A stretch of 64,000 nucleotides of DNA from Sphingobium sp. OAS761. Its GTDB lineage: Bacteria; Pseudomonadota; Alphaproteobacteria; Sphingomonadales; Sphingomonadaceae. The notes under the pieces are model-generated. The model did not search any database. It worked only from the letters and a program-made list of their open reading frames with translations, and was not told the origin of the DNA. The stretch is from NCBI RefSeq assembly GCF_024168485.1, contig NZ_JALJVY010000017.1, positions 1 to 64,000 on the forward strand, written 5' to 3'. Positions 9,229 to 18,238 of the stretch are shown here, piece by piece (the first letter of the stretch is position 1; every line of letters begins with the position of its first letter). Position numbers and translations under genes: made by a program.

Positions 9229-10824
9229 CTACTGCGCGAACCGACGGAAGAAGCTGTCCGCGTTCCAGCTTGGCCGTTCCGGCGCATTGGCGACGCGGAG
9301 CGCGACGGCAGTCACATAGTCGTTCAGCTTCGCGGTCTCGGCGGGCAACACGGTCTGGTTCAGGTCGTCGAAGGGCGAATGATAAAGGTTGGCGCGCCAG
9401 GCCTTTTCCACGGTCGCTTCCGGCGTGTCCGCCTTGAACCCGTATTTGAAGAAAAGCGCGGGGATGCCTTCGCGGATGAAGGCATATTGGTCGGACCGGA
9501 TGAAGACGTTGCGATCCGGAAAGGGATCCGGCGTGATCGGCAGGTCCATCGCCGCGCTTACCGCCGCCGCGTCCTGGCCCAGGCTGCTCTGGTCATAACC
9601 GATCGGCGTGACGCTGGTCAGCGGGAAAATGGGCAATGCCATGTCGAAATTGAGGTCGGCGACCATCGCGTCGGCCGGCACCGTCGGGCGTCGCGCGAAA
9701 TAGCGCGAGCCGAGCAGCCCCTTTTCCTCCGCCGTGACGATGGCGAACAGGATCGAGCGTTTGGGCTTCACCCTGCCCTGTTTCAGTGCCTTGCCGATTT
9801 CCAGCAGGCTGGCGACGCCAGACGCGTTGTCGAACGCGCCGTTGTAAATGGCGTCGCCCTTGACCGGTGTGCCGATGCCGTATCCGTCCAGATGCGCGGA
9901 CAGCACCACATATTCGTTGCGCAGTTTCGGATCGCTGCCGGGCATGACGGCAATCAGGTTCGGGGATGACAACGCGCGGCGCTTGGCCACGACATGCGCC
10001 TTCAGCCGCTGCGCCAGCGGAAAGGTGGCAACGGGCGCGGACGCATCGGCTGCCGCCGCGATCGGTGCGAAATCCTTGCCCGACCCGGCGAACAGCAGCG
10101 CCGACTTCGCCGGATCGAGTTGGGCGTTGAGGAAGGGCGTGCGGGTTTCGCGCAGACTGTCGTCGGCATAATAGAGCGCGGGGACTCCGGCCAGATTGAT
10201 CCGGCGGTTCCAGGGAATTTCGACCTGACCCGGCGTCACCAGGCTGATCAGGCCAACGGCGCCCTGCGAAGCCAGATATTTGGTGCGTTCCGACCGGGCA
10301 TGGGATTTGAGCGCGCCGGAAATGGTCGCCGGGCCGCCCGACAGGACCACCACGATCTTGCCCTTCAGGTCCAGACCGGCGAAATCGTCATGGCCGGCCT
10401 CTGGCAGGTGAAGGCCGTAGCCGGCGAAGACCATCGGCGCTTCGAGAGCGTCAGGCACAGGCCCGCCACCGCCGAAAAAGATGAGGTCGCCCGGCACGGA
10501 CAGCGTCGTTTCCCCATCCGGCCCGATCAGGGCCGCGTTGCTCTGGTCAGACTGGACAACCTGCTCGATGAAGGCGACCGGCTGTTTGTAGCCGTCGATC
10601 CCCATCGGCTTGAGCCCGAGTTTCCTGAACTGTGCGATAACATAATCCGCCGCGCGATCGTAACCGGGCGTGCCCGTGCCCCGTCCTTCCATCCCGTCAT
10701 TGGCGATCGCCTGCACATGGGTCCACCATGCCGCACCGGCGGCGTCATAATCCCTGGGCGCGGCAGGCAAGGCGGTGGCGCAGGTCAGCGCGAGCAGCGG
10801 GAGGAGAGCGGAAATCTTGCGCAT
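9229..10824 (-). CDS. secreted M28 family zinc aminopeptidase
   Basis: A 531-residue exported metallopeptidase. The signal peptide (MRKISALLPLLALTCATALP) decides the start at 10824. An ATG 60 nt further upstream would put 20 charged residues before it. A PA-like insert occupies residues ~130-260. The M28 catalytic domain shows LSAHLDGYG and FDNASGVASLLE (zinc-binding His and Asp) and TAEEKGLLGSRYFA (catalytic Glu pair). It probably trims peptides in the periplasm. First gene of a minus-strand group with hemB. Confidence 0.88.
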   Translation of the reverse strand: MRKISALLPLLALTCATALPAAPRDYDAAGAAWWTHVQAIANDGMEGRGTGTPGYDRAADYVIAQFRKLGLKPMGIDGYKQPVAFIEQVVQSDQSNAALIGPDGETTLSVPGDLIFFGGGGPVPDALEAPMVFAGYGLHLPEAGHDDFAGLDLKGKIVVVLSGGPATISGALKSHARSERTKYLASQGAVGLISLVTPGQVEIPWNRRINLAGVPALYYADDSLRETRTPFLNAQLDPAKSALLFAGSGKDFAPIAAAADASAPVATFPLAQRLKAHVVAKRRALSSPNLIAVMPGSDPKLRNEYVVLSAHLDGYGIGTPVKGDAIYNGAFDNASGVASLLEIGKALKQGRVKPKRSILFAIVTAEEKGLLGSRYFARRPTVPADAMVADLNFDMALPIFPLTSVTPIGYDQSSLGQDAAAVSAAMDLPITPDPFPDRNVFIRSDQYAFIREGIPALFFKYGFKADTPEATVEKAWRANLYHSPFDDLNQTVLPAETAKLNDYVTAVALRVANAPERPSWNADSFFRRFAQ

Positions 10825-10945
10825 AGTCGGGCTTTCCCCTGTTATCGAACGGCCCGTTGTGGCCTTTTGCGATTCAACGAACAAGAAGGCTTGGAACCAC
10901 CATCCACATAGTGTATTGCACGGACAACACAGTATGGAGAAAGTG

Positions 10946-11692
10946 ATGCGCCGCCAGACCCTTGCCCATGCCCTGCTGATCGCCGGGCTGGCCTTGCTTC
11001 CCGCCGGTTGCTCACGCGAGATGCGCGGCGATCATGACGACGACCGCGCGGCCGCAGCCTCCGGCCCCGCCGACTGGGCCGCGCTCCGCGACTTCATCGG
11101 CGTCGAGACGACAGGCCCCGACAATGTCGTCATCACGCGCGGCGATTTTTCGGTCCGGGCCGAGGGCGACCAGAAGGTGCTGGACCGGCTGGAGATCAAG
11201 GTCGACGGCGATATGCTGGAGATCGGACGCAAAAGACATTCGGGCATGAGCTGGAGCAACGACCGGGGCGCGACCATTCATGTGTCGATGCCCGCCATCA
11301 GGCGCGTGGATGCCACCGGGTCCGGTAATGTCACGGTCGACAAGGCGGACGGCGATGCGTTCAAGGCCGACCTGACGGGATCGGGTGACCTGAAGATCGC
11401 GGCGGCATCGGTCAAATCGCTCAATGCCAGCCTGACCGGTTCGGGCGACCTGTCGATCACCGGTCAGGCGGAGGTTGTCGACATATCGATCACCGGGTCG
11501 GGCAATTTCGACAGCCCCGGGTTGAAGGCAGGGAGCGGCGAGGCATCCGTGCTTGGATCGGGCGACGTCGATTTTGCTTCCGACGGCAAGATCGCTATCA
11601 GGATCATGGGTTCCGGCGATGTGACGGTGAAGGGCAAGGCGCAGTGCAAGAGCAGCATCATGGGATCTGGCGAGGCGCGCTGCGCACCCTGA
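10946..11692 (+). CDS. lipoprotein with GIN (DUF2807) head domain
   Basis: A 248-residue protein. The signal peptide ends in lipobox LLPAGC (residues 15-20). The remainder matches the DUF2807/GIN fold, a right-handed beta-solenoid rich in G-S-G-D/N turns (TGSGNVTVD, TGSGDLKIA, TGSGDLSIT, TGSGNFDS, LGSGDVDF, MGSGDVTV). The start at 10946 is chosen because GGAG at 10936-10939 is six nt upstream. An in-frame ATG at 10934 is less well placed. The molecular role of the family is unknown. Overlaps the next gene by 49 nt. Confidence 0.82.
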   Translation: MRRQTLAHALLIAGLALLPAGCSREMRGDHDDDRAAAASGPADWAALRDFIGVETTGPDNVVITRGDFSVRAEGDQKVLDRLEIKVDGDMLEIGRKRHSGMSWSNDRGATIHVSMPAIRRVDATGSGNVTVDKADGDAFKADLTGSGDLKIAAASVKSLNASLTGSGDLSITGQAEVVDISITGSGNFDSPGLKAGSGEASVLGSGDVDFASDGKIAIRIMGSGDVTVKGKAQCKSSIMGSGEARCAP

Positions 11693-12366
11693 CGGCGGCT
11701 CTCCTGCTTTTCGCGCCGGGCGCCCAGGCGGCGACACGCGGTTACACCATCACCAGTTTCGACACGATCCGTGTCGATGCGCCGGTTACCATCCTGCTGA
11801 CCACCGGTACCGGCGCATCGGCCCGCGCCGATGGCGATCAGGACGCGCTCGACCGGCTTCGGGTGGAGGTGTCGGGCCGATTGCTCAACGTGACGATGGA
11901 ACGACCGCGTCCCGGAGAGAAGCGTAGCGGCAACGCCACGTTGCGGATCGGGACCGGCATGGTGGAGCGGGTTGTGCTGACCGGCGGCGGATCGATCACT
12001 ATCAATCGCCTGAAAGGCCTGCGCGGCGATCTGGTGCTGGGCGGCAATGGCGACATCAGCGTCGGCGACGTGCAACTGGACCGGGTCGAGGTGATGCTGG
12101 CGGGCGGCGGACGGGCGACGCTCGCGGGCGTGGCCGGCGTTGCCAATATCCGCGTCAATGGGCCGGGTGCGGTGGACGCCGGGTCTTTGCGCGCGCGCCA
12201 GGCAAGCATCGCCAATGACGGGCCGGGCGCCGTGACGGTGACCGCCGAGGTCAATGCGAAAGTGAGCGCGACGGGATCAGGCGATGTGACCGTCACGGGC
12301 AAGGCCGCCTGCTCGGTCGACAATCGCGGCACCGGCCGCGTCGCGTGCGGCGGCGAGAATTATTGA
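11644..12366 (+). CDS. second GIN (DUF2807) domain secreted protein
   Basis: A 240-residue paralogue of the preceding gene, without a lipobox. A hydrophobic signal ([14 protein letters not shown]) precedes [20 protein letters not shown], the usual opening of the domain, and later G-x-G turns ([26 protein letters not shown]). The only initiation codon before the signal peptide is GTG at 11644, inside the end of the upstream gene, so translation is probably coupled. It overlaps the thiamine-phosphate synthase gene tail to tail by 7 nt. Confidence 0.78.
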   Translation: MQEQHHGIWRGALRTLTAALLLFAPGAQAATRGYTITSFDTIRVDAPVTILLTTGTGASARADGDQDALDRLRVEVSGRLLNVTMERPRPGEKRSGNATLRIGTGMVERVVLTGGGSITINRLKGLRGDLVLGGNGDISVGDVQLDRVEVMLAGGGRATLAGVAGVANIRVNGPGAVDAGSLRARQASIANDGPGAVTVTAEVNAKVSATGSGDVTVTGKAACSVDNRGTGRVACGGENY

Positions 12367-13061
12367 GGCCTTCCCGCCGACAGCAGGGTATCGAATGCGC
12401 CGACCCCCGCGCCCGGCCCGCCCGGATGGCTCCAGACCGCGCCGCTGACCGCCAGGAAATCCGCGCCCGCCACCACGAGCGGCGCCGCATTGGCGGGGGT
12501 AATGCCGCCAATGGCGACGCAGGGCAGTTCGAACAGCGTGGTCCACCAGGACAGGATCGACGGATCGGGCCGGTGCGACGTTTCCTTCGTCATCGTGGGG
12601 TAAAAGGCACCGAAGGCGACATAATCGGCGCCGGCCTCCCCGGCCTCCATCGCCAGATGGCGGCTGTCATGGCAGGTGATGCCGATCTGCACCTTTGGCC
12701 CCAGCAACGTGCGCGCGGCCTTCGGATCCCCGTCCCCCTGCCCCAGGTGCACGCCGTCTGCGCCCAGGCGGTGCGCCATCGCCGCGCTGTCGTTGACGAT
12801 GAAGGCGACGTCGCGATCCGCACAGAGTTTTTGCAGCGGCTGGGCGGCGCGGGCGACTGCGTCGTCGTCCAGTCCCTTGAGACGAAGCTGGAACGCCGCC
12901 ACCGTGCCGCCATCAAGAGCGGCGTCGAGCCGGTCGACGAAAGCGGCGTCGATCGACGGCGGGGAAATCAGGTAAAGCTGGCAGGCAGGGCGAAAGCCCC
13001 GTTCGAACTGGTCTGCAAAATGCGGATCGAGCGCCAGCTCTTCTTCGGTGAAATCGGTCAT
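12360..13061 (-). CDS. thiE: thiamine-phosphate synthase
   Basis: Joins hydroxymethylpyrimidine diphosphate and thiazole phosphate to thiamine phosphate. The 233-residue TIM-barrel protein has FQLRLKG (near 58), [24 protein letters not shown] (near 87-111), [17 protein letters not shown] and [10 protein letters not shown], all ThiE hallmarks. It begins with a ~25-residue extension before the barrel. No TPP riboswitch is apparent in the short upstream gap (47 nt), so regulation by one is not supported. Confidence 0.88.
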   Translation of the reverse strand: MTDFTEEELALDPHFADQFERGFRPACQLYLISPPSIDAAFVDRLDAALDGGTVAAFQLRLKGLDDDAVARAAQPLQKLCADRDVAFIVNDSAAMAHRLGADGVHLGQGDGDPKAARTLLGPKVQIGITCHDSRHLAMEAGEAGADYVAFGAFYPTMTKETSHRPDPSILSWWTTLFELPCVAIGGITPANAAPLVVAGADFLAVSGAVWSHPGGPGAGVGAFDTLLSAGRPQ

Positions 13062-13108
13062 GACGGAGCTATAGGACTTCGCTCAGTCGCGGTCAGCCAA
13101 AAGTTCGA

Positions 13109-14158
13109 TCATTCCGTGCCCGCCAGCGCATGCGCGATCTGGATGGAAAGTTCATTGATGCGCAAACCGACGGGGCGCACCTTCTGCACCAGAGCGCCAC
13201 CTTCCGCGACCGAATAGGGCGTCTTGCGCAGCCGGGACGCAGCTTCGCGCAGTACCGGCGCCAGGCCCCCGACTTCGGCAAAGACTTGCCGTCCGACCTC
13301 GATCACGCGGATCGCGCGCTGCATCGCCGACAGGCCGTTGGACTGGCCGAACCGGTCAAGATCGACGGCCGTTTCGTTCCAGCGTTCCAGCGTCTCGTCG
13401 GCATCGGCTTCCCCGGCGGCCATCGCCCCATCGATCCGTTCCGCCATGGCATCCAGCCGACCGGCGAAAGCCACATCCACGGTCGGCGTCCTGTCAATAT
13501 TCATCGGCGAGACGACCATTGCCATCGTCTGGGCGAACAGCAGGTCGGCGTTGGCCAGATGCCAGCCCGGTCCGTCCTGCGGCGTCGCCGCCAGCGACGC
13601 GCGCGCCATTTTCTCCCGGGCGTCGACCAGCAGCTTGACGCTGTCCATCATCCGGCGCGCGGCCTGCCCACCCGCGTCGGCGTCGTTGCGCGCCATTGCA
13701 TCGATCAGCGGCGGAAAGCTGAGCATCAGGGTGCGGACATGCCCGTTGAACCGGCGGTTGTCGGCGATGAGGCTGGCCGGCTTGATGTCTTCGGAGAGTT
13801 CCAGTGTCGGAAAATCGGGCTGGTCCAGCGCCGTCAGCTTGCCGTCGGCCAGATCGATTGCGGCCACGGCCCGGTCGAGACTGGGCCGGAACGCGCCCGC
13901 AGCGCCCGCCGGCCCTGCCTGCATCGCCTGCTGCCAGGCAGGCTGAAGTATGACCAACGAATCGACGACGGGCTGCTGGACTGCGTTGAGCCGCTCCATC
14001 CAGGCGCCATATTCGGCCATTTCGGCGTTGATCGCCGTCATTGTTGGATCGTCCTGCCCGACCTGGGGCACGGGTTCGCGCGTCGTGGTCGCCCAGCTCG
14101 CCGGCGCGGCTGCGAAGAGGACAATGGGCAGCAACAGGCCCCGCAGAATGAGGATCAT
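13109..14158 (-). CDS. secreted protein of unknown function
   Basis: A 349-residue helical, alanine-rich protein. It starts at 14158 with a clear signal peptide ([21 protein letters not shown]) and a GGAGGGGAG Shine-Dalgarno-like run just upstream. An ATG 57 nt further upstream adds a non-signal tail and is less likely. No catalytic motif is recognised. It lies between fba and thiE on the same strand. Confidence 0.6.
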   Translation of the reverse strand: MILILRGLLLPIVLFAAAPASWATTTREPVPQVGQDDPTMTAINAEMAEYGAWMERLNAVQQPVVDSLVILQPAWQQAMQAGPAGAAGAFRPSLDRAVAAIDLADGKLTALDQPDFPTLELSEDIKPASLIADNRRFNGHVRTLMLSFPPLIDAMARNDADAGGQAARRMMDSVKLLVDAREKMARASLAATPQDGPGWHLANADLLFAQTMAMVVSPMNIDRTPTVDVAFAGRLDAMAERIDGAMAAGEADADETLERWNETAVDLDRFGQSNGLSAMQRAIRVIEVGRQVFAEVGGLAPVLREAASRLRKTPYSVAEGGALVQKVRPVGLRINELSIQIAHALAGTE

Positions 14159-14219
14159 CTCCCCTCCCCCCGTCATGATGCCGGTCGCCGCCCCCGGCGA
14201 CCGGCACCGTGTCAATCCG

Positions 14220-15125
14220 TCAGGCCGTTACCGGCTGCTTGGCGGTCGAGGCGGCGTGGATTTCGTCGATCGCTTCGCCCAGCGACGCGTTGAATTCGTC
14301 GTCGCTCATCTGCTGGCGCAGGTCGTTGAGCAGCGCGCGGCTGAAGCTGGCGATGATGCCCCGATTCCTGGCCAGTTCGCCGCAGGCCTCGGTGCGGCTG
14401 AACCCGCCCGACAGCGCGACGACCCGCAGCACCTTGGGATGATCGACCAGCGGATCGAACAGTCCGGCCTTCGCGGGCAGCGAAAGCTTGAGCATCACCT
14501 GCTCGCCTTCGGGGAGCGCATCGAGATTCTTGAGGATTTCCTCCAGAAGGATGGCGTCGGCCTCCGCGCGCTCGGGCGACTTGATGTTCACTTCCGGCTC
14601 GATGATCGGCATCAGCCCACCGGCCAGAACCTGACGGCCGACCTCGAACTGCTGCGCGACCACGGCGGCGATGCCTTCGCGGTTGGCAAGGTTGATGACC
14701 GAGCGTTCCTTCGTGCCGAATACGCCCAGGCCCCTGGCGCGCGCAAGCAGCGCGTCGAGGCCGGGATTGGGCTTCATCAGCTGGACCCCGTTTGCTTCGT
14801 CCTCCAGCCCCTTGTCGATCTTGATGAAGGGTACGACGCCGCGCTCGGTCAGCGCGGTCGGGGTCGGCTTGCCGTCGACGGTGCCGTCCATGGTCCTCTC
14901 GAACAGGATCGCGCCCAGCACCTTGTCGCCGCTGAACACCGGCGAGGTGATGATGCGGCTGCGCATCGCGTGAATCAGGGCAAACATCTCCTCGTCGTTC
15001 GACCAGGCGCCTTCCTCCACGCCATAGCCCTTCAGCGCCTTGGGCGTGGAACCGCCGCTCTGGTCGAGCGCGGCGATAAAGCCGTCCCCGGCGGCAATCT
15101 TCTGCTTCATGGTCTGATCCAGCAT
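14220..15125 (-). CDS. fda: fructose-bisphosphate aldolase, class I
   Basis: Reversibly cleaves fructose 1,6-bisphosphate into the two triose phosphates. The 301-residue protein is the bacterial class I type: [16 protein letters not shown] at residues 16-31, [12 protein letters not shown] near 160-171 and KLSLPAK carrying the presumed Schiff-base lysine. The open frame extends 297 nt upstream, but homology starts at the ATG at 15125 (MLDQTMK). In organisms using the Entner-Doudoroff route it mainly serves gluconeogenesis. Divergent from the TlpA-like gene. Confidence 0.92.
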   Translation of the reverse strand: MLDQTMKQKIAAGDGFIAALDQSGGSTPKALKGYGVEEGAWSNDEEMFALIHAMRSRIITSPVFSGDKVLGAILFERTMDGTVDGKPTPTALTERGVVPFIKIDKGLEDEANGVQLMKPNPGLDALLARARGLGVFGTKERSVINLANREGIAAVVAQQFEVGRQVLAGGLMPIIEPEVNIKSPERAEADAILLEEILKNLDALPEGEQVMLKLSLPAKAGLFDPLVDHPKVLRVVALSGGFSRTEACGELARNRGIIASFSRALLNDLRQQMSDDEFNASLGEAIDEIHAASTAKQPVTA

Positions 15126-15350
15126 CTGCACATACCTTCTCTGTTGGCGCCGCCGATGCGGCGACGCATGATCCCAGCGGCCGCGGCAGAATGCCGCATC
15201 AAGGCCGCAATGCACCAAGGCCCCTCCGCCCGGCACTTTCAGGCTGTTAGCCGCGCGATTGCCGCACCGCAAGAAACATCCGGACAGCAAAGCTTTCCCA
15301 TCCCGGCACGCGTTGCTAGGGATTGGGGCGACGGAAACGGGAGAAAGACA

Positions 15351-15851
15351 ATGATTGGCTGGACGCGCGGAATGGCGGCGGCGGCCCTTCTGGCGGCAGC
15401 GCCCCCCGTTGTCGCAGCGCAAAAAACGGAAGTCGGCGCCGTTGCACCCGATTTCGAGCTGACCCTGGTCAACGGTAGCAAGGTCTCGCTCGCGGATCTG
15501 AGGGGGCAGGTCGTGGTGCTGAACTTCTGGGCGACATGGTGCGTGCCCTGTCGCAAGGAGCTGCCCACGCTCGATGCCTATTACAGCTTGCAGGCCAAGA
15601 ATGGCCTGCGCGTCTTTGCCATCACCACCCAGGATTCGGTGCCCGTGGGCCAGCTCAAAAAACTGTTTGCCGCGATGCGGATCCCCTCGGCGCGGCGGAT
15701 CAAGGGCCCCTATGGTCCGCTGACCGGCGTGCCGACCAACTTCGTCATCGACCGGGCGGGCGTGCTGCGCTACGCGCGGTCGGGAGCGTTCGACCTGGAC
15801 GATCTCAACCGCCTGCTTGTGCCGCTGCTCAACGAGCGCGCGCCGTCATGA
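15351..15851 (+). CDS. TlpA-like periplasmic thiol-disulfide oxidoreductase
   Basis: A 166-residue thioredoxin-fold protein. A signal peptide ([16 protein letters not shown]) is followed by the AhpC/TSA-Redoxin domain with [11 protein letters not shown]; the active-site CxxC falls near residue 66. [10 protein letters not shown] holds the cis-proline. A GGGAGAAAG site precedes the ATG at 15351. It probably reduces periplasmic disulfides, for example in cytochrome or oxidase maturation. Convergent with pgk. Confidence 0.88.
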   Translation: MIGWTRGMAAAALLAAAPPVVAAQKTEVGAVAPDFELTLVNGSKVSLADLRGQVVVLNFWATWCVPCRKELPTLDAYYSLQAKNGLRVFAITTQDSVPVGQLKKLFAAMRIPSARRIKGPYGPLTGVPTNFVIDRAGVLRYARSGAFDLDDLNRLLVPLLNERAPS

Positions 15852-15856
15852 AATAA

Positions 15857-15877
15857 GGCGGCCCATCGCGGGCCGCC
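15857..15877. terminator. shared terminator between tlpA-like gene and pgk
   Basis: An 8-bp perfect stem (GGCGGCCC 15857-15864, GGGCCGCC 15870-15877) with a 5-nt loop lies between convergent genes. On the minus strand the stem is followed by TTATTT, so it may serve both directions. Confidence 0.6.
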
Positions 15878-15921
15878 CCTTCCCTCCATCGTCAGGCTGA
15901 CAAGCCCTTCGCACATTGCGG

Positions 15922-17124
15922 TCACCCCATCAGCGCGCTGACGCCGGGCAGGTCCTTGCCTTCCATCCATTCGAGGAACGCGCCGCCGGCGGTCGAAACG
16001 AAGCTGAAGTCCGCAGCGACGCCGGCATGGTTGAGCGCCGCGACGGTATCCCCGCCGCCTGCGACCGAGGTGAGTTGCCCTTCCTTGGTCAGCGCCGCCG
16101 CCGTCCGCGCCAGCGCAACCGTCGCGGTGTCGAAGGGCGCCATTTCGAACGCGCCGAGCGGCCCGTTCCAGACCAGGGTGCGGCAGGTCTTGAGCGCGTC
16201 GCCCAGCGCCTCGACCGCGGCCGGGCCGACATCCAGTATCATTTCGTCGCCGGCGACTTCATGCACGTTGCAGGTCCGGACCGACGGCGGATTTGCGGCG
16301 AATTCCTTTGCCACCACCACGTCATAGGGCAAATGGATGGTGCAGCCGGCTGCCTCTGCCTTGTCGAAGATCGCCTCTGCCGTGCCAGCCAGATCCTTCT
16401 CGCACAGCGACTTGCCGATATCGACGCCGCGCGCGAACAGGAATGTGTTGGCCATGCCGCCGCCGATGATCAGGTGATCGACCTTCGCCACCAGATTGTT
16501 GAGAACGTCGAGCTTGGTCGAGACCTTGGCGCCGCCCACCACCGCCGCGACCGGGGTCACCGGCTCGCCCAGAGCGGCCTGAAGCGCGTCGAGTTCCTTT
16601 TCCATCGAGCGGCCCGCGAAAGCCGGCAGCTTATGCGCCAGCCCCTCGGTCGAGACATGTGCGCGGTGCGCGGCGGAAAAGGCGTCGTTGACGTAAAGAT
16701 CGCCGATTGCCGCCATCGCGTCGGCCAGCGAGGGATCATTTTTCTCCTCACCGGCGTGGAAGCGGGTGTTTTCCAGGATGGCGATGTCGCCGTTGCGCAT
16801 CACCTTGATGCCGTCCGTTGCCGCTTCGCCCTGGCAATCGGGGATGAACTGCACCTCGCGCCCGAGCACCGCCGACAGCGGCCGGGTGATCTTCGACAGT
16901 GAATATTCCGGATTCTTCTGCCCCTTGGGACGACCGAAATGGGCGAGGATCAGCACCTTGGCGCCGCGATCGGCCAGTTCGAGCACGGTCGGCATTGCCG
17001 CGCGCAGGCGCGTATCGTCGCTGACCGAGCCGTCCTGCATCGGCACGTTCAGATCCTCGCGCACCAGCACCACCTTGCCGGTGATGTCGCCCATGTCGTC
17101 GAGTGTCTTGAACGGCTTGGCCAT
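15922..17124 (-). CDS. pgk: phosphoglycerate kinase
   Basis: Transfers phosphate from 1,3-bisphosphoglycerate to ADP. The 400-residue length is standard. Characteristic stretches are [12 protein letters not shown] near residues 20-31, [11 protein letters not shown] near 58-68, and [13 protein letters not shown] in the C-terminal nucleotide domain. The start is ATG at 17124 ([10 protein letters not shown]). The open frame extends upstream across the gap/pgk terminator and is not coding there. Downstream of gap, separated by an intrinsic hairpin. Confidence 0.96.
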   Translation of the reverse strand: MAKPFKTLDDMGDITGKVVLVREDLNVPMQDGSVSDDTRLRAAMPTVLELADRGAKVLILAHFGRPKGQKNPEYSLSKITRPLSAVLGREVQFIPDCQGEAATDGIKVMRNGDIAILENTRFHAGEEKNDPSLADAMAAIGDLYVNDAFSAAHRAHVSTEGLAHKLPAFAGRSMEKELDALQAALGEPVTPVAAVVGGAKVSTKLDVLNNLVAKVDHLIIGGGMANTFLFARGVDIGKSLCEKDLAGTAEAIFDKAEAAGCTIHLPYDVVVAKEFAANPPSVRTCNVHEVAGDEMILDVGPAAVEALGDALKTCRTLVWNGPLGAFEMAPFDTATVALARTAAALTKEGQLTSVAGGGDTVAALNHAGVAADFSFVSTAGGAFLEWMEGKDLPGVSALMG

Positions 17125-17157
17125 GGTGGCTCCTGAAAATTTCACGTGAACGGGAGG

Positions 17158-17186
17158 AAAAACCCCGCCGGAGCGTTCCGGCGGGG
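17158..17186 (-). terminator. intrinsic terminator or attenuator between gap and pgk
   Basis: A 10-bp GC-rich perfect stem (CCCCGCCGGA 17163-17172, TCCGGCGGGG 17177-17186, loop of 4). On the minus strand it is followed directly by five T residues (17162-17158), a textbook intrinsic terminator. It lies between gap (stop 17198) and pgk (start 17124), so it should reduce pgk expression relative to gap unless bypassed. Confidence 0.8.
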
Positions 17187-17197
17187 CCTTTGGAGAC

Positions 17198-18208
17198 TTA
17201 GAGGAACTTCGCGACGACACCGGTGGTGTCGATCATGCGGTTCGAAAAGCCCCATTCGTTGTCGTACCAGCTGAGCACGCGGACCAGCGTGCCGTCGATG
17301 ACCGCCGTTTCCAGGCTGTCGACGGTCGAGCTGCGGGGATCGCTGTTATAGTCGATCGAGACAAGCGGTTCGTCCGAATAGCCCAGCACGCCCTTGAGCG
17401 GGCCGGATTCCGACGCGGCCTTGAGCAGGTCGTTTACCTCATCCTTGGTCGTGCCGCGCTTGGCGATGAATTTGAGATCGACAACCGACACGTTCGGCGT
17501 CGGAACGCGAACCGACGATCCGTCCAGCTTGCCCTTCAATTCCGGCAGAACCTCACCCACCGCGCGGGCGGCGCCGGTGGTGGTCGGGATCATCGACAGG
17601 GCGGCTGCACGGGCGCGACGCATATCCTTGTGCAACTGGTCCAGCGTGTTCTGATCGTTGGTGTAGCTGTGGATCGTCGTCATGAAGCCCTTTTCGATGC
17701 CGATGGCATCGTGAAGGACCTTCGCCAGCGGGGCCAGGCAGTTGGTGGTGCAGCTGGCGTTCGAGATGACGACATCATCGGCGCTCAGCGTGTCGTGGTT
17801 GACGCCGAACACGACGGTCTTGTCGACGCCGGTGGCGGGCGCGGAGATCACGACGCGCTTGGCGCCGGCGGTCAGATGTGCGCTGGCCTTGCCCTTGTCA
17901 GCGAAGATACCGGTGCATTCGAGCGCGATTTCCACGCCGAGTTCTGCATGGGGCAGGTTGGCGGGATCACGCTCGGCCGTGACCTTGATCCGCTTGCCGT
18001 CGACCACGAGGTAATCGCCGTCGACGCTGACGTCGCCGCTCCAGTTGCCGTGCACGGAATCGCGCTTGAACAGCAGGGCGTTGGACTGGGTGTCGCCCAG
18101 GTCGTTGATGCTCACCAGTTCGAGATCATGATCGGTGCGCGACAGGATCGCGCGCGCCACCAGGCGGCCAATGCGTCCAAAACCGTTAATTGCTACCTTC
18201 GTTGCCAC
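17198..18208 (-). CDS. gap: glyceraldehyde-3-phosphate dehydrogenase, type I
   Basis: Oxidises glyceraldehyde 3-phosphate to 1,3-bisphosphoglycerate with NAD+. 336 residues. The dinucleotide motif INGFGRIGR is at residues 7-15, the catalytic cysteine is in [13 protein letters not shown] near 154, and HSYTNDQ is close after. The C-terminal [12 protein letters not shown] is invariant in the family. A 30-nt gap to tkt upstream suggests a tkt-gap-pgk transcription unit. Confidence 0.97.
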   Translation of the reverse strand: MATKVAINGFGRIGRLVARAILSRTDHDLELVSINDLGDTQSNALLFKRDSVHGNWSGDVSVDGDYLVVDGKRIKVTAERDPANLPHAELGVEIALECTGIFADKGKASAHLTAGAKRVVISAPATGVDKTVVFGVNHDTLSADDVVISNASCTTNCLAPLAKVLHDAIGIEKGFMTTIHSYTNDQNTLDQLHKDMRRARAAALSMIPTTTGAARAVGEVLPELKGKLDGSSVRVPTPNVSVVDLKFIAKRGTTKDEVNDLLKAASESGPLKGVLGYSDEPLVSIDYNSDPRSSTVDSLETAVIDGTLVRVLSWYDNEWGFSNRMIDTTGVVAKFL

Positions 18209-18238
18209 TGCACTAGCCTCCTGAGGTGTTGTTGCGGT

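Noticed and set aside
13950..15350. Long plus-strand frame joining onto the TlpA-like gene
   Set aside because: Antisense to fda and the secreted protein; the TlpA-like protein starts at its own signal peptide (15351).
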